64,000 nucleotides of DNA, taken from assembly GCA_034669045.1 (NCBI GenBank), contig JAXDOD010000096.1, positions 11,436 to 75,435 of the forward strand, in the 5' to 3' direction. A model generated the notes under the pieces. It did no database searches, had not been told where the DNA came from, and saw only the letters and a list, made by a program, of their open reading frames with translations. A program made the position numbers and the translations under genes. The stretch is from VAZQ01 sp034669045. GTDB lineage: Bacteria > Pseudomonadota > Alphaproteobacteria > Rhizobiales > Xanthobacteraceae. Of the stretch, positions 33,632-40,422 are shown piece after piece (position 1 is the stretch's first letter; every line of letters starts with the position of its first letter).

Positions 33632-34549
33632 TCAGGCACTCGTCGGCGCCGGCAGAGTTTCGATCGGCGTTTCATCCGCGGTCGGCATCGGCGACGAGGC
33701 AGGCGCCTTGGTGAGCAACCGGCACAGATTGGCGAGCGTCGCACGCAACTGGTGGCGGCTCACCACCATGTCCACCATGCCGTGCTCCTTGAGATATTCG
33801 GCGCGCTGGAATCCTTCCGGCAGCTTCTCGCGGATGGTCTGTTCGATCACGCGCGGACCGGCGAAACCGATCAGCGCGCCCGGCTCCGCGATCTGCACGT
33901 CGCCGAGCATCGCATAGGACGCGGTGACGCCGCCGGTGGTCGGGTTGGTGAGCACCACTAGGTAAGGCTTGCCGGCCTCGCGCAGCAACTGCACCGCGAC
34001 CGTGGTGCGCGGCAACTGCATGAGCGAGAGAATCCCCTCCTGCATGCGCGCGCCGCCCGAGGCCGCGAACATGATGAACGGCGTGCACTTGGCGACCGCC
34101 GTCTCGAGCCCTTTGACCACCGCCTCGCCCGCCGCCATGCCGAGCGAGCCGCCCATGAAATCGAAATCCTGCACGCCGACAACGATCGGCAGGCCGTCGA
34201 GCTTGCCATAGCCGAGCTTGATGGCATCGATCGTGCCGGTCTTGTTGCGCGCGTCCTTGAGCCGGTCGGCGTAGCGGCGCTCGTCGCGGAATTTGAGCGG
34301 ATCGAGCGGCACGTCGGGGACCGCGATGTCGAACCAGGTCTCGCCGTCGAAGATCGACTTCATGCGCGCGGCCGCGCCCATGCGCATGTGGTAGTTGGAG
34401 CCGGGGATGACGAACTGGTTGGCCTCGACGTCCTTGTAGAACACCAGTTGGCCGGTTTCCGGACACTTGATCCAGAGATTCTCCGGGGTTTCGCGGCGGT
34501 TGAGGAAACCGCGAATCTTCGGCCGCACGACGTTGGAGATCCAGTTCAT
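33632..34549 (-). CDS. accD: acetyl-CoA carboxylase carboxyltransferase beta subunit
   Basis: AccD with AccA transfers the carboxyl group from biotin to acetyl-CoA, making malonyl-CoA. The 305-residue protein has the crotonase-like core with FMGGSLGMAAGEAVVKG, FAASGGARMQEG and TNPTTGGVTASYA. The zinc ribbon of E. coli AccD (four cysteines) is reduced to one cysteine (LWIKCPETGQLVFYKD), which I recall as usual for rhizobial AccD. It lies between trpA and folC as in many proteobacteria. Confidence 0.96.
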   Translation of the reverse strand: MNWISNVVRPKIRGFLNRRETPENLWIKCPETGQLVFYKDVEANQFVIPGSNYHMRMGAAARMKSIFDGETWFDIAVPDVPLDPLKFRDERRYADRLKDARNKTGTIDAIKLGYGKLDGLPIVVGVQDFDFMGGSLGMAAGEAVVKGLETAVAKCTPFIMFAASGGARMQEGILSLMQLPRTTVAVQLLREAGKPYLVVLTNPTTGGVTASYAMLGDVQIAEPGALIGFAGPRVIEQTIREKLPEGFQRAEYLKEHGMVDMVVSRHQLRATLANLCRLLTKAPASSPMPTADETPIETLPAPTSA

Positions 34550-34580
34550 GCAGTGCTCCGCGGCCGCGAACCCCTCTCGG

Positions 34581-34626
34581 CCTCATCCTTCGAGACGGGC
34601 GCTTCACGCCCTCCTGGGGACGAGGG
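34581..34626. repeat. intergenic hairpin repeat
   Basis: CCTCATCCTTCGAGACGGGC is followed by GCCCTCCTGGGGACGAGGG, forming an imperfect hairpin. This is the familiar rhizobial TCATCCTTCGAGACGC...GAGGATGAGG type. A degenerate relative lies at 47549. It occupies the accD-trpA gap. Confidence 0.5.
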
Positions 34627-34716
34627 CGGGAGCGCGCCGATGCTCCCGGTCATCGATCAACAGATAGGGTAGCACCCAGGCGAATGATACACCCGTCCGC
34701 GGATGCCGGGGGCTGC

Positions 34717-35556
34717 TTATTCCGCCGGCCGCCCCGCCGCGCGCACGCCTGCGGCCAGGCTCGCGACCAGGTCGGTCACCGCCTTGACGGTCTTGCCGGT
34801 CGCCTTGTTGTCCTTGTCGAGGCTTGCCTTGAGCGCATCGACCAGCGCCGAGCCGACCACGACACCGTCGGCGCCGCTCGCGATGGCGCGGGCATGCGCG
34901 GCCGTCCGCACGCCGAAGCCGACCGCGACCGGCAGCCTGGTATGGCGCTTGATGCGCGCGACCGCGCCCGTGACCTTCGACGTATCGGGCGCCGCCATGC
35001 CGGTGATGCCGGTGATCGAGACGTAGTAGACGAAGCCGGAGGTGTTCGCGAGCACCGCCGGCAGGCGTTTGTCGTCGGTCGTCGGCGTGGCGAGACGGAT
35101 GAAGTTGAGGCCGGCCGCGAGCGCCGGCAGGCACAGCTCGTCGTCCTCCTCGGGCGGCAGGTCGACCACGATGAGGCCGTCGACGCCGGCGGATTTCGCA
35201 TCCGCGAGGAACTTGTCGACCCCGTAGATGTAGATCGGGTTGAAGTAGCCCATCAGCACGATCGGCGTCGTGTCGTCCGAGGTGCGAAAGCCGCGCACCA
35301 AAGCGAGCGTCTTCTTCATCGTCTGCCCGCCCTCGAGCGCGCGCAGGCCCGCGGCCTGGATCGCCGGGCCGTCGGCCATCGGATCGGTGAACGGCATGCC
35401 GAGCTCGATCACGTCGGCGCCCGCTTGCGGCAGCGCCTTGAGGATCGCGAGCGACGTCTCGGCGTCGGGATCGCCGGCTGTGAGGAACGTCACCAGCGCG
35501 GCGCGGCCGTCGCTCTTCAACTCGGCGAAGCGGCGGTCGATACGCGTTGCACTCAT
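34717..35556 (-). CDS. trpA: tryptophan synthase alpha subunit
   Basis: TrpA splits indole-3-glycerol phosphate and channels indole to TrpB. The 279-residue TIM barrel has the catalytic Glu in VIELGMPFTDP, catalytic Asp in the next loop (DPMADGP), GYFNPIYIYG and the phosphate-binding VGFGVRTAAHA and VVGSALVD. The frame is open upstream to 35823, but the family N-terminus (MSATRIDRRFAELK) fixes 35556. It is normally adjacent to trpB; here about 750 bp separate them because of the DUF559 unit and a small membrane gene. Confidence 0.97.
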   Translation of the reverse strand: MSATRIDRRFAELKSDGRAALVTFLTAGDPDAETSLAILKALPQAGADVIELGMPFTDPMADGPAIQAAGLRALEGGQTMKKTLALVRGFRTSDDTTPIVLMGYFNPIYIYGVDKFLADAKSAGVDGLIVVDLPPEEDDELCLPALAAGLNFIRLATPTTDDKRLPAVLANTSGFVYYVSITGITGMAAPDTSKVTGAVARIKRHTRLPVAVGFGVRTAAHARAIASGADGVVVGSALVDALKASLDKDNKATGKTVKAVTDLVASLAAGVRAAGRPAE

Positions 35557-35570
35557 GTGCCGCGGCCGGC

Positions 35571-36047
35571 TGCGATATACTTCTCCCCGGCGGGGAGAGG
35601 TCGGCCGCGCAACGGCCGGGTGAGCGGGCTGGAGCATTTCAAGCCAAGAGCACGAAAGCTCCGCGCATCGCAACCAAGCGCCGAAGCGCTGCTTTGGCAG
35701 GCTCTCAGAAACAGGCAGTTGGCGCGATGGAAATTCCGCCGCCAACACCCGATCGAGCGATACGTCGTGGATTTCGTCACGATCGATGGCAAACCGATCG
35801 TGGAGGTCGGTGGGGTTACACATTCGACACGAGCGGAACTAAAGCGAGATTGCGATCGCACCCGCATCCTTGAATTATGCGGGCTGCACGTCATGCGAGT
35901 CTCCAATGTCGACGTGTACGAAAACAGGGAAGGAGTCCTTGAATTGATCGATCGGACCCTTAGAACGGTGGAATAGACGAATCCCCTCACCCGGCGCCTA
36001 CGGCGCCGACCTCGCCCCGCCGGGGAGAGGTAAACCGAGTTCGCGGC
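35571..36047. mobile_element. inverted-repeat element carrying DUF559
   Basis: About 50-bp imperfect inverted arms face each other. The left arm (from about 35576) reads TACTTCTCCCCGGCGGGGAG then AGGTCGGCCGC...GGCCGGGTGAG. The right arm read on the minus strand (from 36034) is TTTACCTCTCCCCGGCGGGG then CGAGGTCGGCGCC...GGCGCCGGGTGAG. Between them lies one gene, a DUF559 endonuclease-like ORF facing against the trp genes. The right end TAAACCGAGTTCGC matches the ends of repeats at 3475 and 21690. Exact ends and target duplication cannot be fixed. Mobility is inferred. Confidence 0.55.
35620..35976 (+). CDS. DUF559 (PDDEXK-like) endonuclease-domain protein
   Basis: This 118-residue protein matches the DUF559 family, a Vsr-like restriction-endonuclease fold. 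It has the family core AEALLWQALRNRQLARWKFR, RQHPIERYVVDFV, the strand IVEVGGVTH (normally ELDGxxH, so an acidic residue is missing) and the C-terminal ILELCGLHVMRVSNVDVYEN. The start is a GTG at 35620 in the left inverted arm; family members begin similarly (HFKPRARKLR). It is on the strand opposite trpB and trpA. The enzyme's activity is uncertain because of the Asp-to-Gly change. Confidence 0.8.
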   Translation: MSGLEHFKPRARKLRASQPSAEALLWQALRNRQLARWKFRRQHPIERYVVDFVTIDGKPIVEVGGVTHSTRAELKRDCDRTRILELCGLHVMRVSNVDVYENREGVLELIDRTLRTVE

Positions 36048-36048
36048 G

Positions 36049-36309
36049 CTACTGTCCATTTCGCCCCGGTCCCTTCTGCCGCCGCTCCCGCCTCGCCGCG
36101 AGGCGCACATTGACGGTGCCGAGCATCAAGCACCCGATCGACGAGATCACATAGAGCCACTCCTTGTTCGCGATCAAGGGTCCGGGAAGCATCACCCGCG
36201 CGCGCAGGAAATACGCGAGGTAGGCCGCCGACACGGCGATCATGATCCATCCGACGACCTTCTGCCTGCTGATCACGATGCATCCCGAATGCTCGGCCAG
36301 TCCGATCAC
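36049..36309 (-). CDS. small two-helix membrane protein
   Basis: This 86-residue protein starts at a GTG that overlaps the trpB stop (GTGA). It has two predicted membrane helices (VVGWIMIAVSAAYLAYFL and WLYVISSIGCLMLGTVNV) and a basic, Arg/Lys-rich tail. It ends exactly at the right border of the DUF559 inverted-repeat unit. I do not recognise the family. The overlap suggests translation coupled to trpB. An internal ATG near the first helix could be the start instead. Confidence 0.55.
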   Translation of the reverse strand: MIGLAEHSGCIVISRQKVVGWIMIAVSAAYLAYFLRARVMLPGPLIANKEWLYVISSIGCLMLGTVNVRLAARRERRQKGPGRNGQ

Positions 36310-37526
36310 GCGCCGTGGCGTTCCAGATAGTCGGCGACGCTCGCGAGGTCCTTGTCGCCGCGGCCCGAGAGATTGACCACCATCAGGTGGTCCTTGGGCT
36401 TGTGCGGCGCGAGGTCCGCGACCCGCGCCAAGGCGTGCGCAGGTTCCAGCGCCGGGATGATGCCTTCAAGCCGCGAGCAGAGCTGGAAGGCGGCGAGCGC
36501 CTCCTGGTCGGTTGCCGAGAGATATTTCACGCGCTTGATGTCGTTGAGCCAGGCGTGTTCCGGCCCGATGCCGGGATAATCGAGGCCGGCGGAAATCGAA
36601 TGCGCCTCCTGGATTTGCCCGTCGCCGTCCATGAGCAGGTAGGTGCGGTTGCCATGCAGCACGCCGGGCTTTCCGCCCGCCAGCGAGGCGGCGTGCTGGC
36701 CGGACGTCAGGCCGTGCCCGGCCGCTTCCACGCCGTAGATCTCGATCTGGGTGTCATCGAGGAAGGGATGGAACAGCCCCATCGCGTTCGAGCCGCCGCC
36801 GATGCAGGCGATGAGCGAGTCCGGCAACCGCCCTTCGGCCTTCTGCATCTGCTCGCGGGTTTCACTGCCGATGATCGACTGGAAGTCGCGCACCATCATC
36901 GGATAGGGATGCGGGCCGGCCACCGTGCCGATGCAGTAGAACGTGTCGGCGACGTTGGTCACCCAGTCGCGCAACGCCTCGTTCATCGCGTCCTTGAGCG
37001 TCTTCGAGCCCGACTCGACCGGCCGCACCGTGGCGCCAAGCGCCTTCATGCGCAGCACGTTCGGCTTCTGCCGCTCGACGTCGACCGAACCCATGTAGAC
37101 GATGCATTCAAGCCCGAACTTCGCGCACAACGTCGCGGTCGCCACGCCGTGCATGCCGGCGCCGGTCTCCGCGATGATGCGCGGCTTGCCCATGCGGCGC
37201 GCCAGCATGATCTGGCCGAGCACATTGTTGACCTTGTGCGCGCCGGTATGGTTGAGGTCTTCGCGCTTGAGATAGATTTTGGCGCCGCCAAAATGCGCGG
37301 TCATGCGCTCGGCGAAATAGAGCGGGCTCGGCCGGCCGACATAGTCCACCAGATAACCGGTCATCTCCTTCTGGAAAGCCGGATCGTCCTTGGCGTCCGC
37401 ATAGGCCTGCTCCAGCTCCAGGATCAGCGGCATCAACGTCTCGGCGACGAAGCGGCCGCCATAGATGCCGAAGTGCCCGCGCTCGTCGGGGCCGGTGCGG
37501 AAGGAATTGGGCTGCTGGATGGTCAT
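36306..37526 (-). CDS. trpB: tryptophan synthase beta subunit
   Basis: TrpB condenses indole with serine using pyridoxal phosphate. The 406-residue protein has the PLP lysine in HTGAHKVNN, the catalytic Glu in AETGAGMHG, the phosphate-binding GGGSNAMG and the C-terminal LSGRGDKD. Start ATG overlaps the trpF stop (ATGA). The normal trpB-trpA junction is broken by a small membrane gene and the DUF559 unit. Confidence 0.98.
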   Translation of the reverse strand: MTIQQPNSFRTGPDERGHFGIYGGRFVAETLMPLILELEQAYADAKDDPAFQKEMTGYLVDYVGRPSPLYFAERMTAHFGGAKIYLKREDLNHTGAHKVNNVLGQIMLARRMGKPRIIAETGAGMHGVATATLCAKFGLECIVYMGSVDVERQKPNVLRMKALGATVRPVESGSKTLKDAMNEALRDWVTNVADTFYCIGTVAGPHPYPMMVRDFQSIIGSETREQMQKAEGRLPDSLIACIGGGSNAMGLFHPFLDDTQIEIYGVEAAGHGLTSGQHAASLAGGKPGVLHGNRTYLLMDGDGQIQEAHSISAGLDYPGIGPEHAWLNDIKRVKYLSATDQEALAAFQLCSRLEGIIPALEPAHALARVADLAPHKPKDHLMVVNLSGRGDKDLASVADYLERHGA

Positions 37527-38200
37527 GCGCTACTCGCAACTTTACGAGCGCCGGTATCGGCCGCCGCGCGTGCGGCGCGAATGAAGGCGCGAATCTTCTC
37601 GGGGTCCTTGTCGCCGGGGGCGCGCTCGACGCCCGAGGACACGTCCACGCCCGGCGCGCGCGTGATGCGCAACGCCTCGGCGACGTTGTCGGTGTCGAGC
37701 CCTCCCGACAGCATGAACGGCACGGCTCGGTCGACGCTGTCCAGCAGCCGCCAGTCGAAGCTCTTGCCGAGCCCACCCGGCCGGGTCGCCGCGCGGGGCG
37801 CGCGGGCGTCGAACAGGAGCCGGTCGGCGACCTTGGCATAGAGGCGGATCGATGCGAGATCGGCGCGTTCCGCAATCGGCAGCACCTTCACCACCGGCAG
37901 CCGGAAGCGCGTTCGCACCATGACCACCCGGTCCGGGTCCTCCTTGCCGTGGAGTTGCAGCGCATCGGGCTGCAAGGCCTCGATCGACGCCGCCAGGACA
38001 TCGTCGTCGGCATCGACCGAGAGCGCGACCTTCTGCGCCCGCCCGCGCACCCGCGCGCCGAGCACGCGCGCCGCCTCGAAACCGAGATGCCGCGGCGACG
38101 GCGGGAAGAACACGAAGCCGACCATGTCGGCGCCCGCCTCGAGCGCCACGTCGAGCGCTTCCGGCGTCCGCAATCCGCAGATTTTGATCAGCACGCTCAT
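37523..38200 (-). CDS. trpF: phosphoribosylanthranilate isomerase
   Basis: TrpF converts phosphoribosylanthranilate to CdRP in tryptophan synthesis. The 225-residue TIM barrel has the catalytic Cys in KICGLRTPE (residue 8), catalytic Asp in LLFDARAP near 130 and the phosphate-binding FMLSGGLDTDNV and VDVSSGVE. Its start overlaps the stop of a 36-codon upstream ORF by four bases (ATGA), and its stop overlaps trpB the same way. Confidence 0.97.
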   Translation of the reverse strand: MSVLIKICGLRTPEALDVALEAGADMVGFVFFPPSPRHLGFEAARVLGARVRGRAQKVALSVDADDDVLAASIEALQPDALQLHGKEDPDRVVMVRTRFRLPVVKVLPIAERADLASIRLYAKVADRLLFDARAPRAATRPGGLGKSFDWRLLDSVDRAVPFMLSGGLDTDNVAEALRITRAPGVDVSSGVERAPGDKDPEKIRAFIRAARAAADTGARKVASSA

Positions 38201-38307
38201 ACGCCAGTCCGCTCAATCGATGGGATCAGCCGATTGACCGGATGCTTGGCCTCGACCGCCGCTCGATGCAGGCGCAGGATCGCGCGGTTGATGATCGGTA
38301 CGTTCAT
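38197..38307 (-). CDS. 36-aa ORF overlapping the trpF start
   Basis: This short ORF runs MNVPIINRAILRLHRAAVEA... and ends ...IERTGV, with its TGA overlapping the trpF ATG. The peptide is basic and probably helical, with no export signal. GAGG lies 8 bases upstream inside a palindrome. It contains no tryptophan codon, so it is not a classical attenuator peptide. Coding potential is uncertain; it may serve mainly to couple translation into trpF. Confidence 0.4.
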   Translation of the reverse strand: MNVPIINRAILRLHRAAVEAKHPVNRLIPSIERTGV

Positions 38308-38310
38308 GGC

Positions 38311-38335
38311 CCAAACCTCGGTTTGGATTGTACCA
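38311..38335 (-). promoter_or_regulatory. palindrome and extended -10 before trpF operon
   Basis: CCAAACCGAGGTTTGG (38311-38326) is a perfect palindrome, or a 6-bp hairpin with a CGAG loop holding the GAGG of the 36-codon ORF. Directly upstream on the minus strand is TGG-TACAAT (38327-38335), an extended -10. The palindrome would cover the predicted transcription start, so it could be an operator or a translational hairpin. No -35 is evident. Confidence 0.4.
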
Positions 38336-38411
38336 CAGGTCATCCAAGACGGTGGCTACTCGCAAGCGGCAAAGAAAAATGGGCCGCCGGGGTTGTTGCC
38401 CGCCATCGCCT

Positions 38412-38786
38412 TCACCCCGCCGGCGGCGGGATGGTCAGTCGCGGCGCGTCGACGACGGACATCGACGGCGGCGGCTCGGTCACCCCGCCACGCGTCTTCA
38501 TCCGGTCAAGCTCGCGCCGCAGCTCGCGCGCCTCGGCCTCGAAATGCCGCGCCCGCCAGCGCCATTTGCCTTGCCCGAGCCAGGCCGCGATGCCCCCCAG
38601 AATGACGCCGCTGATGAGCAGGGCGAGGATCAGCGCGAACAGCGGCATCGAGAGCGACAGCGCGGGCTGCGACGAGTTGAACGGGTCGAGCGAGATGACC
38701 ACGCTCTGGCGGTTCGCCACCGCGAAGGCGATGAAGACGACCGCGATCGGCACCAGGATCAGCGCAGTAAGGATTTTGCGGATCAT
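38412..38786 (-). CDS. lapA: LapA-domain membrane protein
   Basis: This 124-residue inner-membrane protein has two helices (ALILVPIAVVFIAFAVAN and PLFALILALLISGVILGG) with the LapA/DUF1049 linker NRQSVVISLDPF, then a charged coiled-coil (ARHFEAEARELRRELDRMK). In E. coli LapA and LapB tune LpxC and LPS synthesis; here only LapA is present. Placement after ihfB is standard for Rhizobiales. The start at 38786 (MIRKILT) is better than an upstream ATG. Confidence 0.85.
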   Translation of the reverse strand: MIRKILTALILVPIAVVFIAFAVANRQSVVISLDPFNSSQPALSLSMPLFALILALLISGVILGGIAAWLGQGKWRWRARHFEAEARELRRELDRMKTRGGVTEPPPSMSVVDAPRLTIPPPAG

Positions 38787-38891
38787 GATCGAGCACTTTC
38801 GGCGTTCGTATCCCGCACGCAATGCAGCGTGAATCGTCGTGACGCGTAGCGATGCACTGCTGATCCGGGACCGCTACAGGCCGGAACGGTG

Positions 38892-39179
38892 TTACGGCGC
38901 GGCGCGGTTGAGGCGCTCGCGCATTTCCTTGCCGGTCTTGAAGAATGGCACCGACTTCTTGTCGACCGAGACGTGCGCGCCGGTGCGGGGATTGCGTCCG
39001 GTGCGGGCCGGCCGGTTCTTCACCGAAAAGGCGCCGAAGCCGCGCAGCTCCACCCGGTCGCCGCGCGCCATGGCGGCGATGATCTCGCCCAGGATGGCGT
39101 TGACGATGTTCTCGACGTCGCGCTGGTAGAGGTGGGGGTTCTGCGTCGCAATCCGCTGCACAAGCTCGGATTTGATCAT
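38892..39179 (-). CDS. ihfB: integration host factor beta subunit
   Basis: IHF bends DNA at specific sites for recombination, replication and sigma-54 promoters. The 95-residue protein has the HU/IHF fold with MIKSELVQRIA at the N-terminus and the DNA-embracing arm signature GFGAFSVKNRPARTGRNPRT. The ATG at 39179 follows GGGGAG; an in-frame ATG four codons upstream is less likely. rpoN is in the same window. Confidence 0.95.
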   Translation of the reverse strand: MIKSELVQRIATQNPHLYQRDVENIVNAILGEIIAAMARGDRVELRGFGAFSVKNRPARTGRNPRTGAHVSVDKKSVPFFKTGKEMRERLNRAAP

Positions 39180-39224
39180 CGTGCTCCCCATCTCGCGGCC
39201 CTTTCCTCGAGTCTATCCGAGGCC

Positions 39225-40211
39225 CTAGTTGGCCGTCGGAGGGTGCCAAAGCGCCAGAAGACCGTCAAGGTTGAGTCGTTCGATGGCCCGCACCGCCCCC
39301 CACTCCTCGACATGACGCGCGAACCCGCTCAACCCGAGCGCGTCGAGGGTCGCGATCGCCGCCGTATGCAGGAACGGCAGGTCGCTGAGGCGGTCGCGCA
39401 ACCGATAGTCGCGCACCGGGGTCTTGGGATCGATGTTCTTTTCCTTGGCGAGCCAGGCGACCGCGGTCCTCTCGTCGCCAAGCTCGTCGACGAGCTTGAG
39501 GCCGACGCCTTGTCTGCCGGTGAACACGCGGCCGTCGGCGACACGGTCCAACGCCGCCTCGTCGAGTTGCCGGCGGCTTTTCACCAGGGCGCGAAACCAA
39601 GCATAGGAGTCCATGACGATCGACTCGATCGCCGCGCGCGCTTCCGGACTGGTGGGCTCGAAGCCGTTGGGCGCGGCCTTCAACGGCGAGGACTTGATCT
39701 CCTCGACCCGGATGCCGAGCGTCTTCAGTGCGTCCGTGAAGTTGGGATACTGGAACAGGACGCCGATCGAGCCGACCAGGGACGTTTCTCCCGCAATGAT
39801 ATAATCGGCGGCCAAGGCGGCAATGTAGCCGCCGGAGGCCGCGAGCCCATCGACCACGACCGCCGTCGGCTTCTGCTCCTTCAGGCGCTTGAGCGAATCG
39901 TACAGTTCCTCGGAGCCCGACGTGGTGCCGCCGGGACTGTTGATGTGCACGATCACGGCTTTGGCCGGCGAGGTTCCCAATTTCTCCAGCGCCTCGACAC
40001 GCTCGCGATCGGTCCGGATGAGGCCGGTGATGGTGACGCGCGCAATCGATCCTGCGGACTGTCCGGTCAAGATGCCGATGCCGGGCGCGCGCGTCGCCGC
40101 TCCCACCGCGATCACGGCACAGATCGCCAGGAGAACCGCGAAGACGCGCCAGAAGGTCAGCTTCCGGCGCATCCGGCGGCGGTCCACGATGGTATCGGCA
40201 TCGAGCGACAT
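39225..40211 (-). CDS. sppA: signal peptide peptidase SppA
   Basis: SppA is a membrane-bound serine protease that degrades cleaved signal peptides. The 328-residue form is the short, single-domain type. It has an N-terminal membrane helix (FWRVFAVLLAICAVIAVGAA), the nucleophile serine in GLAASGGYIAALAAD and the general-base lysine in SSPLKAAPNG. The HINSPGG strand forms the oxyanion region. It lies between rpsA and ihfB and starts after the rpsA terminator. Confidence 0.94.
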   Translation of the reverse strand: MSLDADTIVDRRRMRRKLTFWRVFAVLLAICAVIAVGAATRAPGIGILTGQSAGSIARVTITGLIRTDRERVEALEKLGTSPAKAVIVHINSPGGTTSGSEELYDSLKRLKEQKPTAVVVDGLAASGGYIAALAADYIIAGETSLVGSIGVLFQYPNFTDALKTLGIRVEEIKSSPLKAAPNGFEPTSPEARAAIESIVMDSYAWFRALVKSRRQLDEAALDRVADGRVFTGRQGVGLKLVDELGDERTAVAWLAKEKNIDPKTPVRDYRLRDRLSDLPFLHTAAIATLDALGLSGFARHVEEWGAVRAIERLNLDGLLALWHPPTAN

Positions 40212-40378
40212 GGCTCGTCTCCCGCGATGAAGCGGCCGCGACAGTGCAGCCGCGGGGCACGCCGGTCAATGGCAGGGATAACCGGCCGCAATTGTGGCAA
40301 AGACTTTCGAAACACCGGCACGCCGGCCACCTTTCGGGTTTGGCCCGAAGATGTCATCGCCTTCCGGGAAAGAAGCAT

Positions 40379-40405
40379 GAGCCCCCGGGGCAAGCCCGGG
40401 GGCTC
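40379..40405 (-). terminator. rpsA intrinsic terminator
   Basis: GAGCCCCCGGG and CCCGGGGGCTC form a perfect 11-bp stem with a 5-base loop, 18 bp past the rpsA stop. On the minus strand it is followed by ATGCTTCTTTCC, a modest T-rich run. Confidence 0.75.
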
Positions 40406-40422
40406 CTGGTGCGGTCGAGCCG

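Noticed and set aside
38197..38307. 36-codon ORF as a tryptophan attenuator leader
   Set aside because: It contains no Trp codons and no terminator/antiterminator pair was visible.
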